Assembly: GCA_902610415.1 (NCBI GenBank)
Contig: CACLVL010000008.1
Span: forward strand, 1 to 36,927
DNA from: an uncultured Alphaproteobacteria bacterium
GTDB taxonomy: Bacteria > Pseudomonadota > Alphaproteobacteria > HIMB59
Reading direction: 5' to 3'
DNA: 36,927 bases
Made by a program: the position numbers and the translations under genes. The notes under the pieces are model-generated. The model saw only the letters and a list, made by a program, of their open reading frames with translations. It searched no databases and was not told where the DNA came from. Shown piece after piece: positions 1 to 8,548 of the stretch (within the stretch, counting starts at the first letter, position 1; each line of letters begins with the position of its first letter).

Positions 1-371
1 TCAAAGACTTTGATATTAACAAGAACTTTACCCTAATAGAGACTAAATCAGATCAATTTAGTTATAATTCTAAAAATATCAAAATTAATCATAATCTAAA
101 TAGAGAAGATCTATTAAAAAGAATTAAGCTACCTCGTATTTACAACAAATATATCGCTAATAAAAATCTTAAACTGGAATTTAACTCCAATGAGATAGAA
201 TTTTTAGAAAAAATATTAGAATACGAGAGAGATATTCTTAATGAAAAAGACATATTAATCATTGCTCAATTAATGAGAAATATATTAGATGATTTTTCAT
301 ACGAATTTGGTTATATTAATAATGAAGATGTTTATGATAGAGTCTTTAGCAATTTTTGCATAGGAAAGTAG
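1..371 (+). CDS. mnmE: tRNA modification GTPase MnmE, C-terminal end (5' part outside window)
   Basis: Open frame (codons begin at base 3) with no start inside the window, ending in TAG at 369-371. The last residues read Phe-Cys-Ile-Gly-Lys, the conserved C-terminus of MnmE (TrmE), whose cysteine lies by the formyl-folate/tRNA modification site. The preceding helical stretch (ILDDFSYEFGYINNEDVYDRVF) fits the family's C-terminal helical domain. MnmE works with MnmG in the cytoplasm to install the (carboxymethyl)aminomethyl group on uridine 34 of certain tRNAs; mnmG follows after only 10 bp, as in many alphaproteobacteria. The GTPase domain lies mostly upstream of the window and cannot be judged. 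The identity is secure from the C-terminal motif and the neighbour. Confidence 0.9.
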   Translation, partial: KDFDINKNFTLIETKSDQFSYNSKNIKINHNLNREDLLKRIKLPRIYNKYIANKNLKLEFNSNEIEFLEKILEYERDILNEKDILIIAQLMRNILDDFSYEFGYINNEDVYDRVFSNFCIGK

Positions 372-373
372 AT

Positions 374-389
374 CGTTTCACGTGGAACA
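374..389. promoter_or_regulatory. parS: parS-like ParB-binding palindrome
   Basis: CGTTTCACGTGGAACA matches the bacterial parS consensus TGTTTCACGTGAAACA at 14 of 16 positions and is nearly palindromic around the central CACGTG. It straddles the GTG start codon of mnmG and lies about 2.4 kb upstream of parA and 3.2 kb upstream of parB. parS sites clustered near parAB are the rule in alphaproteobacteria. ParB would load here, spread and be moved by ParA. I saw no second equally good site in the window. Confidence 0.75.
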
Positions 390-2229
390 TTATGATGTAA
401 TAGTAATAGGAGCTGGACATGCTGGCTTAGAGGCTGCCAACATATGTGAAAAATATGGTTTAAAAACAGCTTTAATTACGAAAAATAACTCAGATTTGGG
501 CAAACTATCATGTAATCCTAGTATTGGTGGGGTCGGAAAAACTCATATAGCCAGTGAAGTTGATATTTTAGGTGGGGTTATTTGTAAAATAGGAGATAAA
601 TCAGCAATTCATTATAGAGTATTAAATTTATCAAAAGGACCTGCTGTATGGGGCGTCAGAGCACAGATCGATAGAGATCTATATTCTAAAAACATGCAAA
701 AATACATCAAATCATCTAAAATTGAACTTATTGAAGATGAAGCAATAAATATTTTACAAAAAAACAACAAGATTATTGGGGTTGATTGCATTAACGCAGG
801 TAAAATCAAATCAAAAGTTGTTATTCTTACAACTGGAACCTTTCTAAATGGTAAGATTTATTTTGGAAATGAGGTAAAAGAGGCAGGAAGAATAGGGAAT
901 AGCTCTTCCAAAGAGCTTGCAAAGTTTATCAATAAAAATTTTAAGACAATGAGACTTAAAACTGGCACTCCTCCTAGAATTTATACTCAATCTATCGATT
1001 ATGATATTCTTGATCCCCAGCCATCTGAAAATAATGGAATTTTTTTATCTTATTTTACAAAACAAAATACGAACAAAAATATTAATTGTTATATCACTAA
1101 GACAAATAATAAGACACATAAAATAATCAGAGATAATCTTGATAAATCTGCGATGTACTCTGGTATTATCAAATCCCAAGGAGTTCGCTATTGTCCATCG
1201 ATAGAAGATAAAGTAACAAAATTTGGTGATAGAAACGGCCACAATATCTTTTTGGAACCAGAGGGACTTAACTCTGATCTTGTTTACCCAAACGGTATAT
1301 CAAATTCGCTAGATAAGAAAATTCAATTAAAATTTCTAAGATCTATTAAAGGTTTGGAAAAATGTGAAGTAGATCAATTTGGATATGCTGTTGAATATGA
1401 CTCAGTAGATCCTAGAGAATTAAAAAATAATTTTGAGACAAAAAAAATAGAAAATTTTTTTTTAGCAGGCCAAATTAATGGAACTACTGGGTATGAAGAA
1501 GCAGCAGGTCAGGGTATATATGCCGGAATCCATGCTGTTGTAAAAATAAAAAAACTAAAATTCGATAATAAAGTTTTTGAAAGAGATAACAGCTATATTG
1601 GAGTTTTAGTTGATGATCTCACAAAGCTTGGAGTAACAGAACCATACCGCATGTTTACATCAAGAGCAGAAAATAGATTGAAACTAAGAACAGATAATTC
1701 CTATGAAAGATTTGCTACAAACATTAATACAAAAATATTTAATAAAACTGACTACAATCTAATTAATAAAAATATAGATAATGAAAAAAAAATATTAAAA
1801 AAACTAGAGTCCTTAAAATATTCACCCAATGATTTGATGAATAAGAAAATCAAAGTAAAAAAAGATGGTAAAATTAGAAATGGATTTGAAGTATTAAAAT
1901 TTTTAAACCCCACGACAAATAATTTTAAGCAATTTTTTAATATTACTATAAACCAAAAATTACTCACTAAAATGTATTTTGATTCAAAGTACGAAGTCTT
2001 TTATGAGCGTGAAAGGAAATCTTATGTTCAGCTAAATAAAAATAAAAATATGAATTTAACTAATATTGACTTTAATAAAATACCTTCTTTATCTCGAGAG
2101 ATACTAGAAAAATTAAATAAATATAAGCCAGTAAATCTACATGACGCGGGAAAAATATCTGGTATTACACCAAGCGCCCTTTTCCAAATAATAAAACATA
2201 AGAAAATTAAAGGTACTAAAGTTGCTTAA
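382..2229 (+). CDS. mnmG: tRNA uridine-5-carboxymethylaminomethyl modification enzyme MnmG (GidA)
   Basis: FAD/NADH-dependent partner of MnmE in wobble-uridine modification of tRNA; cytoplasmic. The 615-residue length is normal. The N-terminal dinucleotide-binding motif GAGHAG is at residues 10-15, the family signature CNPSIGG at 44-50 and the second FAD-contact motif GTTGYEEAAGQG at about 367-378. Many alphaproteobacterial homologues begin Met-Phe-His-Val-Glu-His. Here the codon where that ATG would be is TCG (373-375), so the first available start is GTG at 382, inside the parS-like palindrome. The purine-rich AGGAAAG at 362-367 is rather far upstream (14 nt). It overlaps rsmG by 8 bp and heads the rsmG-parA-parB run, so the four are probably co-transcribed with mnmE. 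Confidence 0.95.
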   Translation: MEHYDVIVIGAGHAGLEAANICEKYGLKTALITKNNSDLGKLSCNPSIGGVGKTHIASEVDILGGVICKIGDKSAIHYRVLNLSKGPAVWGVRAQIDRDLYSKNMQKYIKSSKIELIEDEAINILQKNNKIIGVDCINAGKIKSKVVILTTGTFLNGKIYFGNEVKEAGRIGNSSSKELAKFINKNFKTMRLKTGTPPRIYTQSIDYDILDPQPSENNGIFLSYFTKQNTNKNINCYITKTNNKTHKIIRDNLDKSAMYSGIIKSQGVRYCPSIEDKVTKFGDRNGHNIFLEPEGLNSDLVYPNGISNSLDKKIQLKFLRSIKGLEKCEVDQFGYAVEYDSVDPRELKNNFETKKIENFFLAGQINGTTGYEEAAGQGIYAGIHAVVKIKKLKFDNKVFERDNSYIGVLVDDLTKLGVTEPYRMFTSRAENRLKLRTDNSYERFATNINTKIFNKTDYNLINKNIDNEKKILKKLESLKYSPNDLMNKKIKVKKDGKIRNGFEVLKFLNPTTNNFKQFFNITINQKLLTKMYFDSKYEVFYERERKSYVQLNKNKNMNLTNIDFNKIPSLSREILEKLNKYKPVNLHDAGKISGITPSALFQIIKHKKIKGTKVA

Positions 2230-2827
2230 TGCCAACTTAGAAAAGTTTTGTAATGAAAATTTTAAAAATAGTAAATTAATTTTACAAAAATTATATGAAT
2301 ATAAGAAGATGGTCATTGACGAAAACGAAAAAATGAATTTAATTGGCAAAAGTACAATTGATGATTTTGATCAAAGACACTTACTTGATTGTATACAAAT
2401 AATTAAATATTTGCCACACAACGAAAAAACCCACATGGATATTGGTTCAGGTGCTGGACTTCCAGGGATTGTTCTTTCAATTATAGGATACAAAAACCTT
2501 CATTTAGTTGAAAAATCATCAAAAAAATCGATTTTCTTAGAAAACTGCAAATCGCGACTTGGACTTGAATACATTATTCACAACAAATCCATTACTGATC
2601 TAAAAGACCTTAACATTGATTATATTACAGCACGTGCGTTTGCACCAATTGAGAAAATAATCTCGTTAACAAAAAAAATTATTTATAAACATACAAAGTT
2701 TATCTTACTAAAAGGTAAGTCCTATTTATCTGAATTACAACTTATCAATCGAAATAAATACTTTTGGGAAGCACACCCTAGTATTACATCTGATGAATCT
2801 AAAATTATAGTAGTAGGTGCTAAATGA
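2222..2827 (+). CDS. rsmG: 16S rRNA (guanine527-N7)-methyltransferase RsmG
   Basis: SAM-dependent methyltransferase that makes m7G527 in 16S rRNA. At 201 residues it is close to the family's usual 200-215. The SAM-binding glycine-rich loop DIGSGAGLPG starts at residue 73, preceded by the family's RHLLDC motif at about 51-56. ARAFAP near 140 matches the usual conserved ARA(V/F) stretch. The start is TTG, overlapping the last 8 bp of mnmG, which suggests translational coupling. Its end overlaps the parA start by 4 bp (ATGA). mnmG-rsmG-parA-parB is a widely conserved origin-proximal order. Confidence 0.95.
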   Translation: MLNANLEKFCNENFKNSKLILQKLYEYKKMVIDENEKMNLIGKSTIDDFDQRHLLDCIQIIKYLPHNEKTHMDIGSGAGLPGIVLSIIGYKNLHLVEKSSKKSIFLENCKSRLGLEYIIHNKSITDLKDLNIDYITARAFAPIEKIISLTKKIIYKHTKFILLKGKSYLSELQLINRNKYFWEAHPSITSDESKIIVVGAK

Positions 2828-3591
2828 TAATTACAATAGCTAATCAAAAAGGAGGTGTTGGAAAAACAACAACAGTTGTTAACCTTGCAACAGCATTAGC
2901 CTCAATAGACAAGAAAGTTTTAATTATTGATATGGACCCACAATACAATTCTTCAATGTCTTTTAATGTTTATGACTCTAAATTATCTATCTATAGAGTT
3001 TTTAGCAATGAGGTAAATATTAGGGATGCAATACAAAAATCCCAAATTCCTCATTTAGACGTTATCTCCGCATGTGAGGATCTTGCTGCTGCAGAGTATG
3101 AGTTGGCTGACGATGACAACAGAAACCTTCTTTTAAAAAACTACATTTCAGAAATAAAAGATAATTACGAATTTATTTTCATTGATACTCCTCCAACGCT
3201 TGGATTATTAACAGTAAGTTCTTTAACAGCAAGTGATGAGGTTCTAATTCCAGTGCAATGTGAATTTTTTGCTTTAGAGGGATTATCCAAATTAATCAAA
3301 ACCATTGAATTAATAAAATCTAATCTAAATATTAATCTTAAACTTAATGGTATAATTTTAACAATGTATGATAAGAGAAATTCTTTATCATCTTTAATTG
3401 AGAGAGAAGCTAGAGAATATTTTGAAACTAATGTTTATAAATTTAATGTACCCAGAAATGTAACTTTATCAGAAGCACCAAGTCACGGTCTCCCTGCAAT
3501 TATTTATGATTTAAAATGTAGTGGCTCGCAAGCTTACATAGCTTTAGCCAAAGAATTTTTAGAAAGGAGTAATTTAAATGGTAGTAAATAA
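2824..3591 (+). CDS. parA: chromosome partitioning ATPase ParA
   Basis: Deviant Walker-type ATPase that moves ParB-parS complexes to segregate the origin region. The deviant Walker A box KGGVGKTT is at residues 9-16, with DMDPQ near 37-41 and DTPPTLGLLT near 121-130 as the other nucleotide-site elements. The length (255 residues) is that of chromosomal Soj/ParA proteins without an N-terminal DNA-binding domain. ATG overlaps the rsmG stop (ATGA) and its own end overlaps parB by 14 bp. The parS-like site at 374-389 is the expected target of its partner. Confidence 0.97.
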   Translation: MIITIANQKGGVGKTTTVVNLATALASIDKKVLIIDMDPQYNSSMSFNVYDSKLSIYRVFSNEVNIRDAIQKSQIPHLDVISACEDLAAAEYELADDDNRNLLLKNYISEIKDNYEFIFIDTPPTLGLLTVSSLTASDEVLIPVQCEFFALEGLSKLIKTIELIKSNLNINLKLNGIILTMYDKRNSLSSLIEREAREYFETNVYKFNVPRNVTLSEAPSHGLPAIIYDLKCSGSQAYIALAKEFLERSNLNGSK

Positions 3592-4408
3592 AAAATTAGG
3601 AAAAGGTTTATCTTCTTTACTAGGAAATAAAGATCTAGTTCAGAATAGTTCCTCTGACAATAAGGGTTTATTACTGATCCCAATCGAGAAAATATTCAGA
3701 GACGAGACACAACCAAGAAAAGAATTTAATAAAGAAAAAATAGACGAATTAGCTCAATCAATAAAAAAAAATGGCCTAATTCAACCACTTATTGTTACCA
3801 AAAGAAATACTGATACTTTTTTACTGGTAGCGGGTGAGAGAAGATGGAGGGCGGCTCAAAATACTGATCTGAAAGTTCTTCCAGCCCTACTACTTCCTGA
3901 TGACCTTGATAAAGATGAAATTTCTCTAATTGAGAATATTCAAAGAGAGGATTTGAAAGTATCTGAGGAAGCAAAAGCATACCAACAATTAATAAAAAAA
4001 AATAATTATACACATGAGGCATTATCCAATATTGTTGGCAAAAGTAGATCTCATATAACTAATTTATTAAGAATATTAGACTTGGACGATTTCTTTTTTG
4101 ATTTATTAAATAAAGGTAAAATTTCTATGGGTCATGCTAGGGCATTGATTGGCAAAATACCTAACGACTTCGATGAATATACCTTAAATAAGATTGTATC
4201 AGGTAAAACTTCCGTAAGAGACCTAGAAAGAAATAAAAGGAAAATAAGCGTACAAGAACCAAACTTAATTTATGAAGAAAAAACTTTAAGTGATACTATA
4301 GGATTTAAAACAAAGATTACTTATAATAAAAAAGGGAAAGGGAATATTAAAATTTTTTATGAAAATTTAGAACAATATAATTTTTTAGTTAAAAAGTTAA
4401 AAAACTAA
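3578..4408 (+). CDS. parB: chromosome partitioning protein ParB
   Basis: CTP-dependent DNA clamp that loads at parS. The N-terminal ParA-activating segment LGKGLSSLL is at residues 7-15. The CTP-binding box GERRWRA is at 86-92, followed by ENIQRED near 114-120. A helix-turn-helix region (about 128-168) carries the motif SRSHITNLLRIL. The C-terminal 35 residues would be the dimerisation domain. A good Shine-Dalgarno (GAAAGGAG) sits inside the end of parA just before ATG 3578. The 276-residue length is typical. The 3' end overlaps the convergent holA candidate by 20 bp, so there is no room for a separate terminator. Confidence 0.97.
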   Translation: MVVNKKLGKGLSSLLGNKDLVQNSSSDNKGLLLIPIEKIFRDETQPRKEFNKEKIDELAQSIKKNGLIQPLIVTKRNTDTFLLVAGERRWRAAQNTDLKVLPALLLPDDLDKDEISLIENIQREDLKVSEEAKAYQQLIKKNNYTHEALSNIVGKSRSHITNLLRILDLDDFFFDLLNKGKISMGHARALIGKIPNDFDEYTLNKIVSGKTSVRDLERNKRKISVQEPNLIYEEKTLSDTIGFKTKITYNKKGKGNIKIFYENLEQYNFLVKKLKN

Positions 4409-5012
4409 ATTTTTTGATTTGCGCCTCTTGTTTTATAAGCGTATAGATATTTATCAATTCTTTTTGATTTTTTTTTAGATTATAAATTCTCTTTCTAATT
4501 TCTAATATAGAATTACTAATTTCTTTTATCTTTTTATCTCTAACATATCTTGACTCATCTATAAAATATTTTGACAATTCAGAAAAAGTTAAATGAGGCA
4601 TATATAAACAAAATTCTAAAATTTCTGAGTTGTTTATTTTCAAAATTCTTTTTAAATAAATATTTATATCTTTTTGATAATTATAGCCATTTATACAAAG
4701 GTATATATCAGAAAATAGTTTATAATTTTTATAGTCTGTAAAAATTATGCATTTATCATTAGAATTGATAAAACTTTCAATTGCTTTTTTATTATTTGAA
4801 AAATATATGTTTATAACTTCTTCAGCAAAGAGATCAGTAACTGTATTTTCACTAAATGTTTCCTTGCGAACTAATTTAATATCTTTTTCTCGTGTATAAT
4901 TTTCAATTAGATTTACGTAAAAAAGGCCAATCTCATCATTAACTTGATTTATTAAAAGTTTTTTTTTTGCTCTATTAGTAATAAAACTATCTATAAGGCT
5001 AATATTGTCCAT
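4389..5012 (-). CDS. holA: putative DNA polymerase III delta subunit (HolA), short and diverged
   Basis: A 207-residue lysine/asparagine-rich protein with no motif I can recognise outright. The call rests on position: leuS-lptE-holA next to parAB is a standard alphaproteobacterial order. The helical C-terminal part and the mixed alpha/beta N-terminal half (a hydrophobic strand CIIFTDY near residue 90) are compatible with the clamp-loader delta subunit. HolA is usually about 330-350 residues, so this would be a strongly shortened version, missing about a third. ATG follows the lptE stop directly (TAAATG, same frame), so it cannot be extended upstream. It could instead be an unrelated small protein. 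Confidence 0.45.
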   Translation of the reverse strand: MDNISLIDSFITNRAKKKLLINQVNDEIGLFYVNLIENYTREKDIKLVRKETFSENTVTDLFAEEVINIYFSNNKKAIESFINSNDKCIIFTDYKNYKLFSDIYLCINGYNYQKDINIYLKRILKINNSEILEFCLYMPHLTFSELSKYFIDESRYVRDKKIKEISNSILEIRKRIYNLKKNQKELINIYTLIKQEAQIKKFSFLTF

Positions 5013-5501
5013 TTATTCTTTGCACACTATTTCAGATCTAGTTATTTTATTAATAAATTCTTTAACTAATTGTTCTGTATTTTGCTCTTTGATTTTTTTT
5101 TCTGCTACAACATTACTTATGTATTGATTACTATCTGCGAATATATAAAACTGTGATATTTCATTATCAAAATTATATATTTCGCATTCATTTAATTGAT
5201 TTATTATTTTTACAGACAGTTTGCTGTTCATATTCATTCTATCAGATGTGTTATCAATATTTGTAATAAATAAAGATGAGGTGTGTGATATTTCGGCGTC
5301 TATAATTAAATTTGATTCTTTGTCATATCTTCCAATATTAAATAGATTATTTTTAAGTAATGTTTTTAAAACGAGACCATCAAATTCACCATCAATGTAG
5401 CCAACAGAGAATTTTGAATTATTTTGGTTTGAGGTACTTTTTGCACACGATAAAAAAATTAAGCTAATTAGTGATAATGTTAATAATTTTGTCTTGTACA
5501 T
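5013..5501 (-). CDS. lptE: LPS-assembly lipoprotein LptE-like
   Basis: A 162-residue lipoprotein: a short positive start, a hydrophobic stretch (residues 6-17) and a lipobox LSC with cysteine 19, followed by an Asn/Ser-rich linker. LptE is the outer-membrane lipoprotein that plugs LptD in LPS export. The sequence is diverged and I rely on the lipobox, size and position between leuS and the holA candidate, where lptE lies in most alphaproteobacteria. The ATG at 5501 is the only start that gives the signal peptide, which forces a 38 bp overlap with the end of leuS. Confidence 0.65.
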   Translation of the reverse strand: MYKTKLLTLSLISLIFLSCAKSTSNQNNSKFSVGYIDGEFDGLVLKTLLKNNLFNIGRYDKESNLIIDAEISHTSSLFITNIDNTSDRMNMNSKLSVKIINQLNECEIYNFDNEISQFYIFADSNQYISNVVAEKKIKEQNTEQLVKEFINKITRSEIVCKE

Positions 5502-7827
5502 TAATTACCTTAACTACCTTCCTATTATTTATCTTACTTTTGATTTTATCAATTTTATATATTAATTCTAAAATATCATCTTTTTCATAACCCTTGTTAG
5601 TTTGTATAGTAGTTACCAACTTACCGTGTACCTGTATAGGCAAAATAATATCAGTCTCTAACAATAGATCAGTATTCACAGAGGGCCAGCATTTTATATT
5701 TTCTTTGTCGAATAAGTTTTTCATTATATTTGAAGACATTCTTGGCAAAATGGGGTACATGCATACGAGAATTCTCTGACTGATCCTACTATCGTTTAAA
5801 AATATTTTTTGTTTTTCCAAATAATTAAAAAGTGTATAGATGTCTGCAACACATTTATTTAATGAAAAATCCAAAATATTCTTCTCAATATTATATATAA
5901 ATTTTTCTACAACTTTTTCTGTATCGCTGGGAATTTTTGTTTTTTTTACAAGAAAATATTTCTCAATTCTTTTGATTAGGTTCTTAGAACTTTGTATACC
6001 ATTATCTGTCCATTCAAGTTCTCTGTCAGGAGGGGAGTCAGATACCATAAATATTCTCGTAGCGTCTATCCCATAATTTTCCAAGATCTCATCTGGCTCA
6101 ATAACATTTTTTTTTGATTTTGACATTTTTTCACTTGGGCCCTCTTTAATGGTTTTCCTTGTTTCCTTTGCTAAAAGTTTTCCATCAATTTCTACAACAT
6201 CCTTGGGCATTATCCATTTATCATCAAGTGTTCTGTATGTTTTGTGAGTTATCATTCCCTGTGTAAAAAGTTGTTTAAAGGGTTCGTCGACTTTAAGATT
6301 ATATATATCTCTCAATGCCTTCATAAAAAACCGAGAATACAATAAATGAAGTATTGCATGTTCTATTCCACCAATATATTTGTCCACAGGTAAGTACTTA
6401 TTAACCTCTTCCTCGTCAAATGGCTTATTAAGCTTGTTATTTAAAAAACGTATGTAATACCAAGATGAGTCCACAAATGTATCTAATGTATCTGTTTCCC
6501 TGTAAGCAGCTTTATTTGTTTTAGGACATTTTATTTTTCTCCAACTATCATGATTTAGTAGGGCGTTCCCTTTGCCGTTTAAATTTACATCATATGGGAG
6601 TATTACAGGTAACTCTGCTTTTTCTAAAACTCTGTAAGTGCCATCATCATAGTATATTACTGGTATGGGACATCCCCAATATCTTTGCCTAGATACGCCC
6701 CAGTCTCTAATCTTAAAGTTAACAGCTTGGGTTCCTATTTTATTTTTTTCAAAATAAGCAATTATTTTCTTAATTGCCTCCGTTTTATTTAAACCATCAA
6801 CTATAGGGGAATTAATTAAGTATCCGTCTTGGGTATATGGTAATTCATTGTCATCACATTGAATAACTTTAATTATTGGCAAGCTATATTTTTGAGCAAA
6901 TTCGTAGTCTCTTTCATCATGTGCAGGACAGCCAAATATTGCGCCCTCTCCATAATTATCTAAAACAAAATTTGCAATATATACTGGCAATTCTTTATCT
7001 AGAATAGGGTGTTTACACTTTATATCTAAAAGGTACCCTAATTTTTCTTTCTCATCGTTACTTTTGCCAAATGTATTTTTTATTTCATCAATTTTATTTT
7101 TTTTCAAAAATTTTTTAACAAACTTATGATTTATAGATATTGCAATAAATGTTGCACCATAAATCGTATCTGGTCTCGTAGTAAATATATTTAAACGATC
7201 ATTTGTATTAATGACTTCAAACTTTATCTCTGCGCCAATAGACTTACCAATCCAATTTTTTTGCATAGTCTTCACTTTTTCTGGCCATAAAGTTAGTTTA
7301 TTGAGGTCATTTAAGAGCTCTTCTGCATAATCTGTTATTTTGAAAAACCATTGAGATAAAACTTTTTTTTCAACTATTGCTCCAGTTCTCCAGCCTTTTC
7401 CATCGACTACTTGTTCATTTGCAAGAACAGTCTGATCTTCTGGGTCCCAATTTACTAAAGCATCTTTTTTATATGCTAGCCCAGCATTGTATAAATCTAT
7501 AAAAAGCTCTTGTTGATATCGATAATAATCCTCTTTGCAGGTTGCTAGTTCTTTTTCCCAATCTAAATCTAAGTCAAGCTTTTTTAATTGGTTCTTCATA
7601 TTTTGTATATTTGTCAAAGTCCAATCTTGAGGATGTGTATTAAACTGAATAGCTGCATTTTCAGCAGGTAACCCAAAGGCGTCCCATCCCATAGGATGTA
7701 TTACCTCATCTCCCTTGAGTTTGTGGTAACGTGCACAAATATCACCAATTACATAATTTCTTACGTGTCCCATATGTATGTTCCCCGATGGATAGGGAAA
7801 CATCTCTAGAATATATTTCTTTTGCAT
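5464..7827 (-). CDS. leuS: leucyl-tRNA synthetase (N-terminally short)
   Basis: Class I aminoacyl-tRNA synthetase charging tRNA-Leu. The HIGH-type motif HMGH is at residues 18-21 within [11 protein letters not shown], the CP1 editing domain has the threonine-rich TTRPDT near 216, and the catalytic KMSKS is near 567. The C-terminus ends in the usual small domain ([11 protein letters not shown]). At 787 residues it is shorter than the usual 820-870. Most LeuRS carry about 35-40 residues before the PYPSG motif, and here there are ten. This cannot be a mis-called start, because an in-frame TAA (the stop of the upstream gene, 7837-7839) lies nine bases before ATG 7827. No clear Shine-Dalgarno is visible, so translation probably depends on the upstream gene. 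Confidence 0.95.
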   Translation of the reverse strand: MQKKYILEMFPYPSGNIHMGHVRNYVIGDICARYHKLKGDEVIHPMGWDAFGLPAENAAIQFNTHPQDWTLTNIQNMKNQLKKLDLDLDWEKELATCKEDYYRYQQELFIDLYNAGLAYKKDALVNWDPEDQTVLANEQVVDGKGWRTGAIVEKKVLSQWFFKITDYAEELLNDLNKLTLWPEKVKTMQKNWIGKSIGAEIKFEVINTNDRLNIFTTRPDTIYGATFIAISINHKFVKKFLKKNKIDEIKNTFGKSNDEKEKLGYLLDIKCKHPILDKELPVYIANFVLDNYGEGAIFGCPAHDERDYEFAQKYSLPIIKVIQCDDNELPYTQDGYLINSPIVDGLNKTEAIKKIIAYFEKNKIGTQAVNFKIRDWGVSRQRYWGCPIPVIYYDDGTYRVLEKAELPVILPYDVNLNGKGNALLNHDSWRKIKCPKTNKAAYRETDTLDTFVDSSWYYIRFLNNKLNKPFDEEEVNKYLPVDKYIGGIEHAILHLLYSRFFMKALRDIYNLKVDEPFKQLFTQGMITHKTYRTLDDKWIMPKDVVEIDGKLLAKETRKTIKEGPSEKMSKSKKNVIEPDEILENYGIDATRIFMVSDSPPDRELEWTDNGIQSSKNLIKRIEKYFLVKKTKIPSDTEKVVEKFIYNIEKNILDFSLNKCVADIYTLFNYLEKQKIFLNDSRISQRILVCMYPILPRMSSNIMKNLFDKENIKCWPSVNTDLLLETDIILPIQVHGKLVTTIQTNKGYEKDDILELIYKIDKIKSKINNRKVVKVINVQDKIINIITN

Positions 7828-7836
7828 AAAAAATTT

Positions 7837-8451
7837 TTATGATAACTGATCTTGAGCTTTTATTTGATTTGCTATTTTAAGTACTTTCAAAGTTAAATCT
7901 TTTTCTTCATTTGCATAGGTACTATTGTCGTTATACCAAGCATCATCTGTTTTTTGTTGGCAAATCAATTTTACTTTCACTCCATTTGAAACTAACTCTT
8001 GGGACTTGATCGTAATTTTTACATTGCATCTTTGATTTGGACTTGTGCTTTCAGTAATCCAATCCGTAGAAATAACACCACCTTGAGAGTCGACAATTCT
8101 AAGTGGGTATTCGTCTAGTAATTCTAATGATGCTTGCCATAGAAAGGGATTTATAGCCATACCTTGGTAGTTTATTACACCGCCCTCTCTGCTAAAATTT
8201 TTAGCTAAGTTTGCAATAGTAAGTGGGGGTTTCTCTTTACCACCAGGCCCAACTGCTCTTTGTTTGTCCTCACAAAGCATTCTTCTATCTTTACCTACAA
8301 TTTTTCTGTGAGGGTTTTTACATTTGCCATATAGTTTATCTAATTTTGCCATATTTGCTGCGTGGTCTCCACCTAAAGGACCTTTGCTACAAGATTGAAA
8401 AATAAATAACGAGACAGATAAAATTAATAAGATCCTAATAAATTTAAACAT
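7837..8451 (-). CDS. DUF3576 family outer-membrane-type lipoprotein
   Basis: A 204-residue lipoprotein with hydrophobic residues 6-18 and lipobox FQSC at 18-21. The body carries INPFLWQASLELLDEYPL and a following STDW, which I recognise from DUF3576, a family of unknown function usually placed just upstream of leuS in alphaproteobacteria. It is probably anchored in the periplasm or outer membrane. Its stop is in frame with leuS and nine bases upstream of it, so the two form an operon. Upstream lies a promoter whose -10 box ends six bases before the ATG, and no Shine-Dalgarno is present, suggesting a leaderless message. Confidence 0.85.
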   Translation of the reverse strand: MFKFIRILLILSVSLFIFQSCSKGPLGGDHAANMAKLDKLYGKCKNPHRKIVGKDRRMLCEDKQRAVGPGGKEKPPLTIANLAKNFSREGGVINYQGMAINPFLWQASLELLDEYPLRIVDSQGGVISTDWITESTSPNQRCNVKITIKSQELVSNGVKVKLICQQKTDDAWYNDNSTYANEEKDLTLKVLKIANQIKAQDQLS

Positions 8452-8457
8452 TTGAAA

Positions 8458-8486
8458 ATATTATGTAATAAATAATCTTATAACAA
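8458..8486 (-). promoter_or_regulatory. sigma70-type promoter for the DUF3576-leuS operon, probably leaderless
   Basis: On the minus strand TTGTTA (8486-8481) is followed after 17 bp by TAATAT (8463-8458). Seven bases past the -10 is 8451, the A of the start codon, and nothing resembling AGGAG precedes that ATG. The hexamers fit sigma70 well, but in a region this AT-rich chance matches are common. Confidence 0.5.
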
Positions 8487-8493
8487 GGTAGAA

Positions 8494-8532
8494 ATAAAAA
8501 AAAACCAGGCAGGATAATCACCCACCTGGTTT
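8494..8532 (-). terminator. rho-independent terminator of the porin gene
   Basis: Inverted repeat AAACCAGG (8502-8509) / CCTGGTTT (8525-8532) with further partial pairing inside, 16 bp after the porin stop. In the direction of porin transcription it is followed by a run of T (poly-A at 8496-8501 on the plus strand). It is among the few G+C-rich hairpins in the window, and it isolates the porin from the DUF3576-leuS operon downstream. Confidence 0.85.
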
Positions 8533-8548
8533 AAAAAATTAGGCTTTA

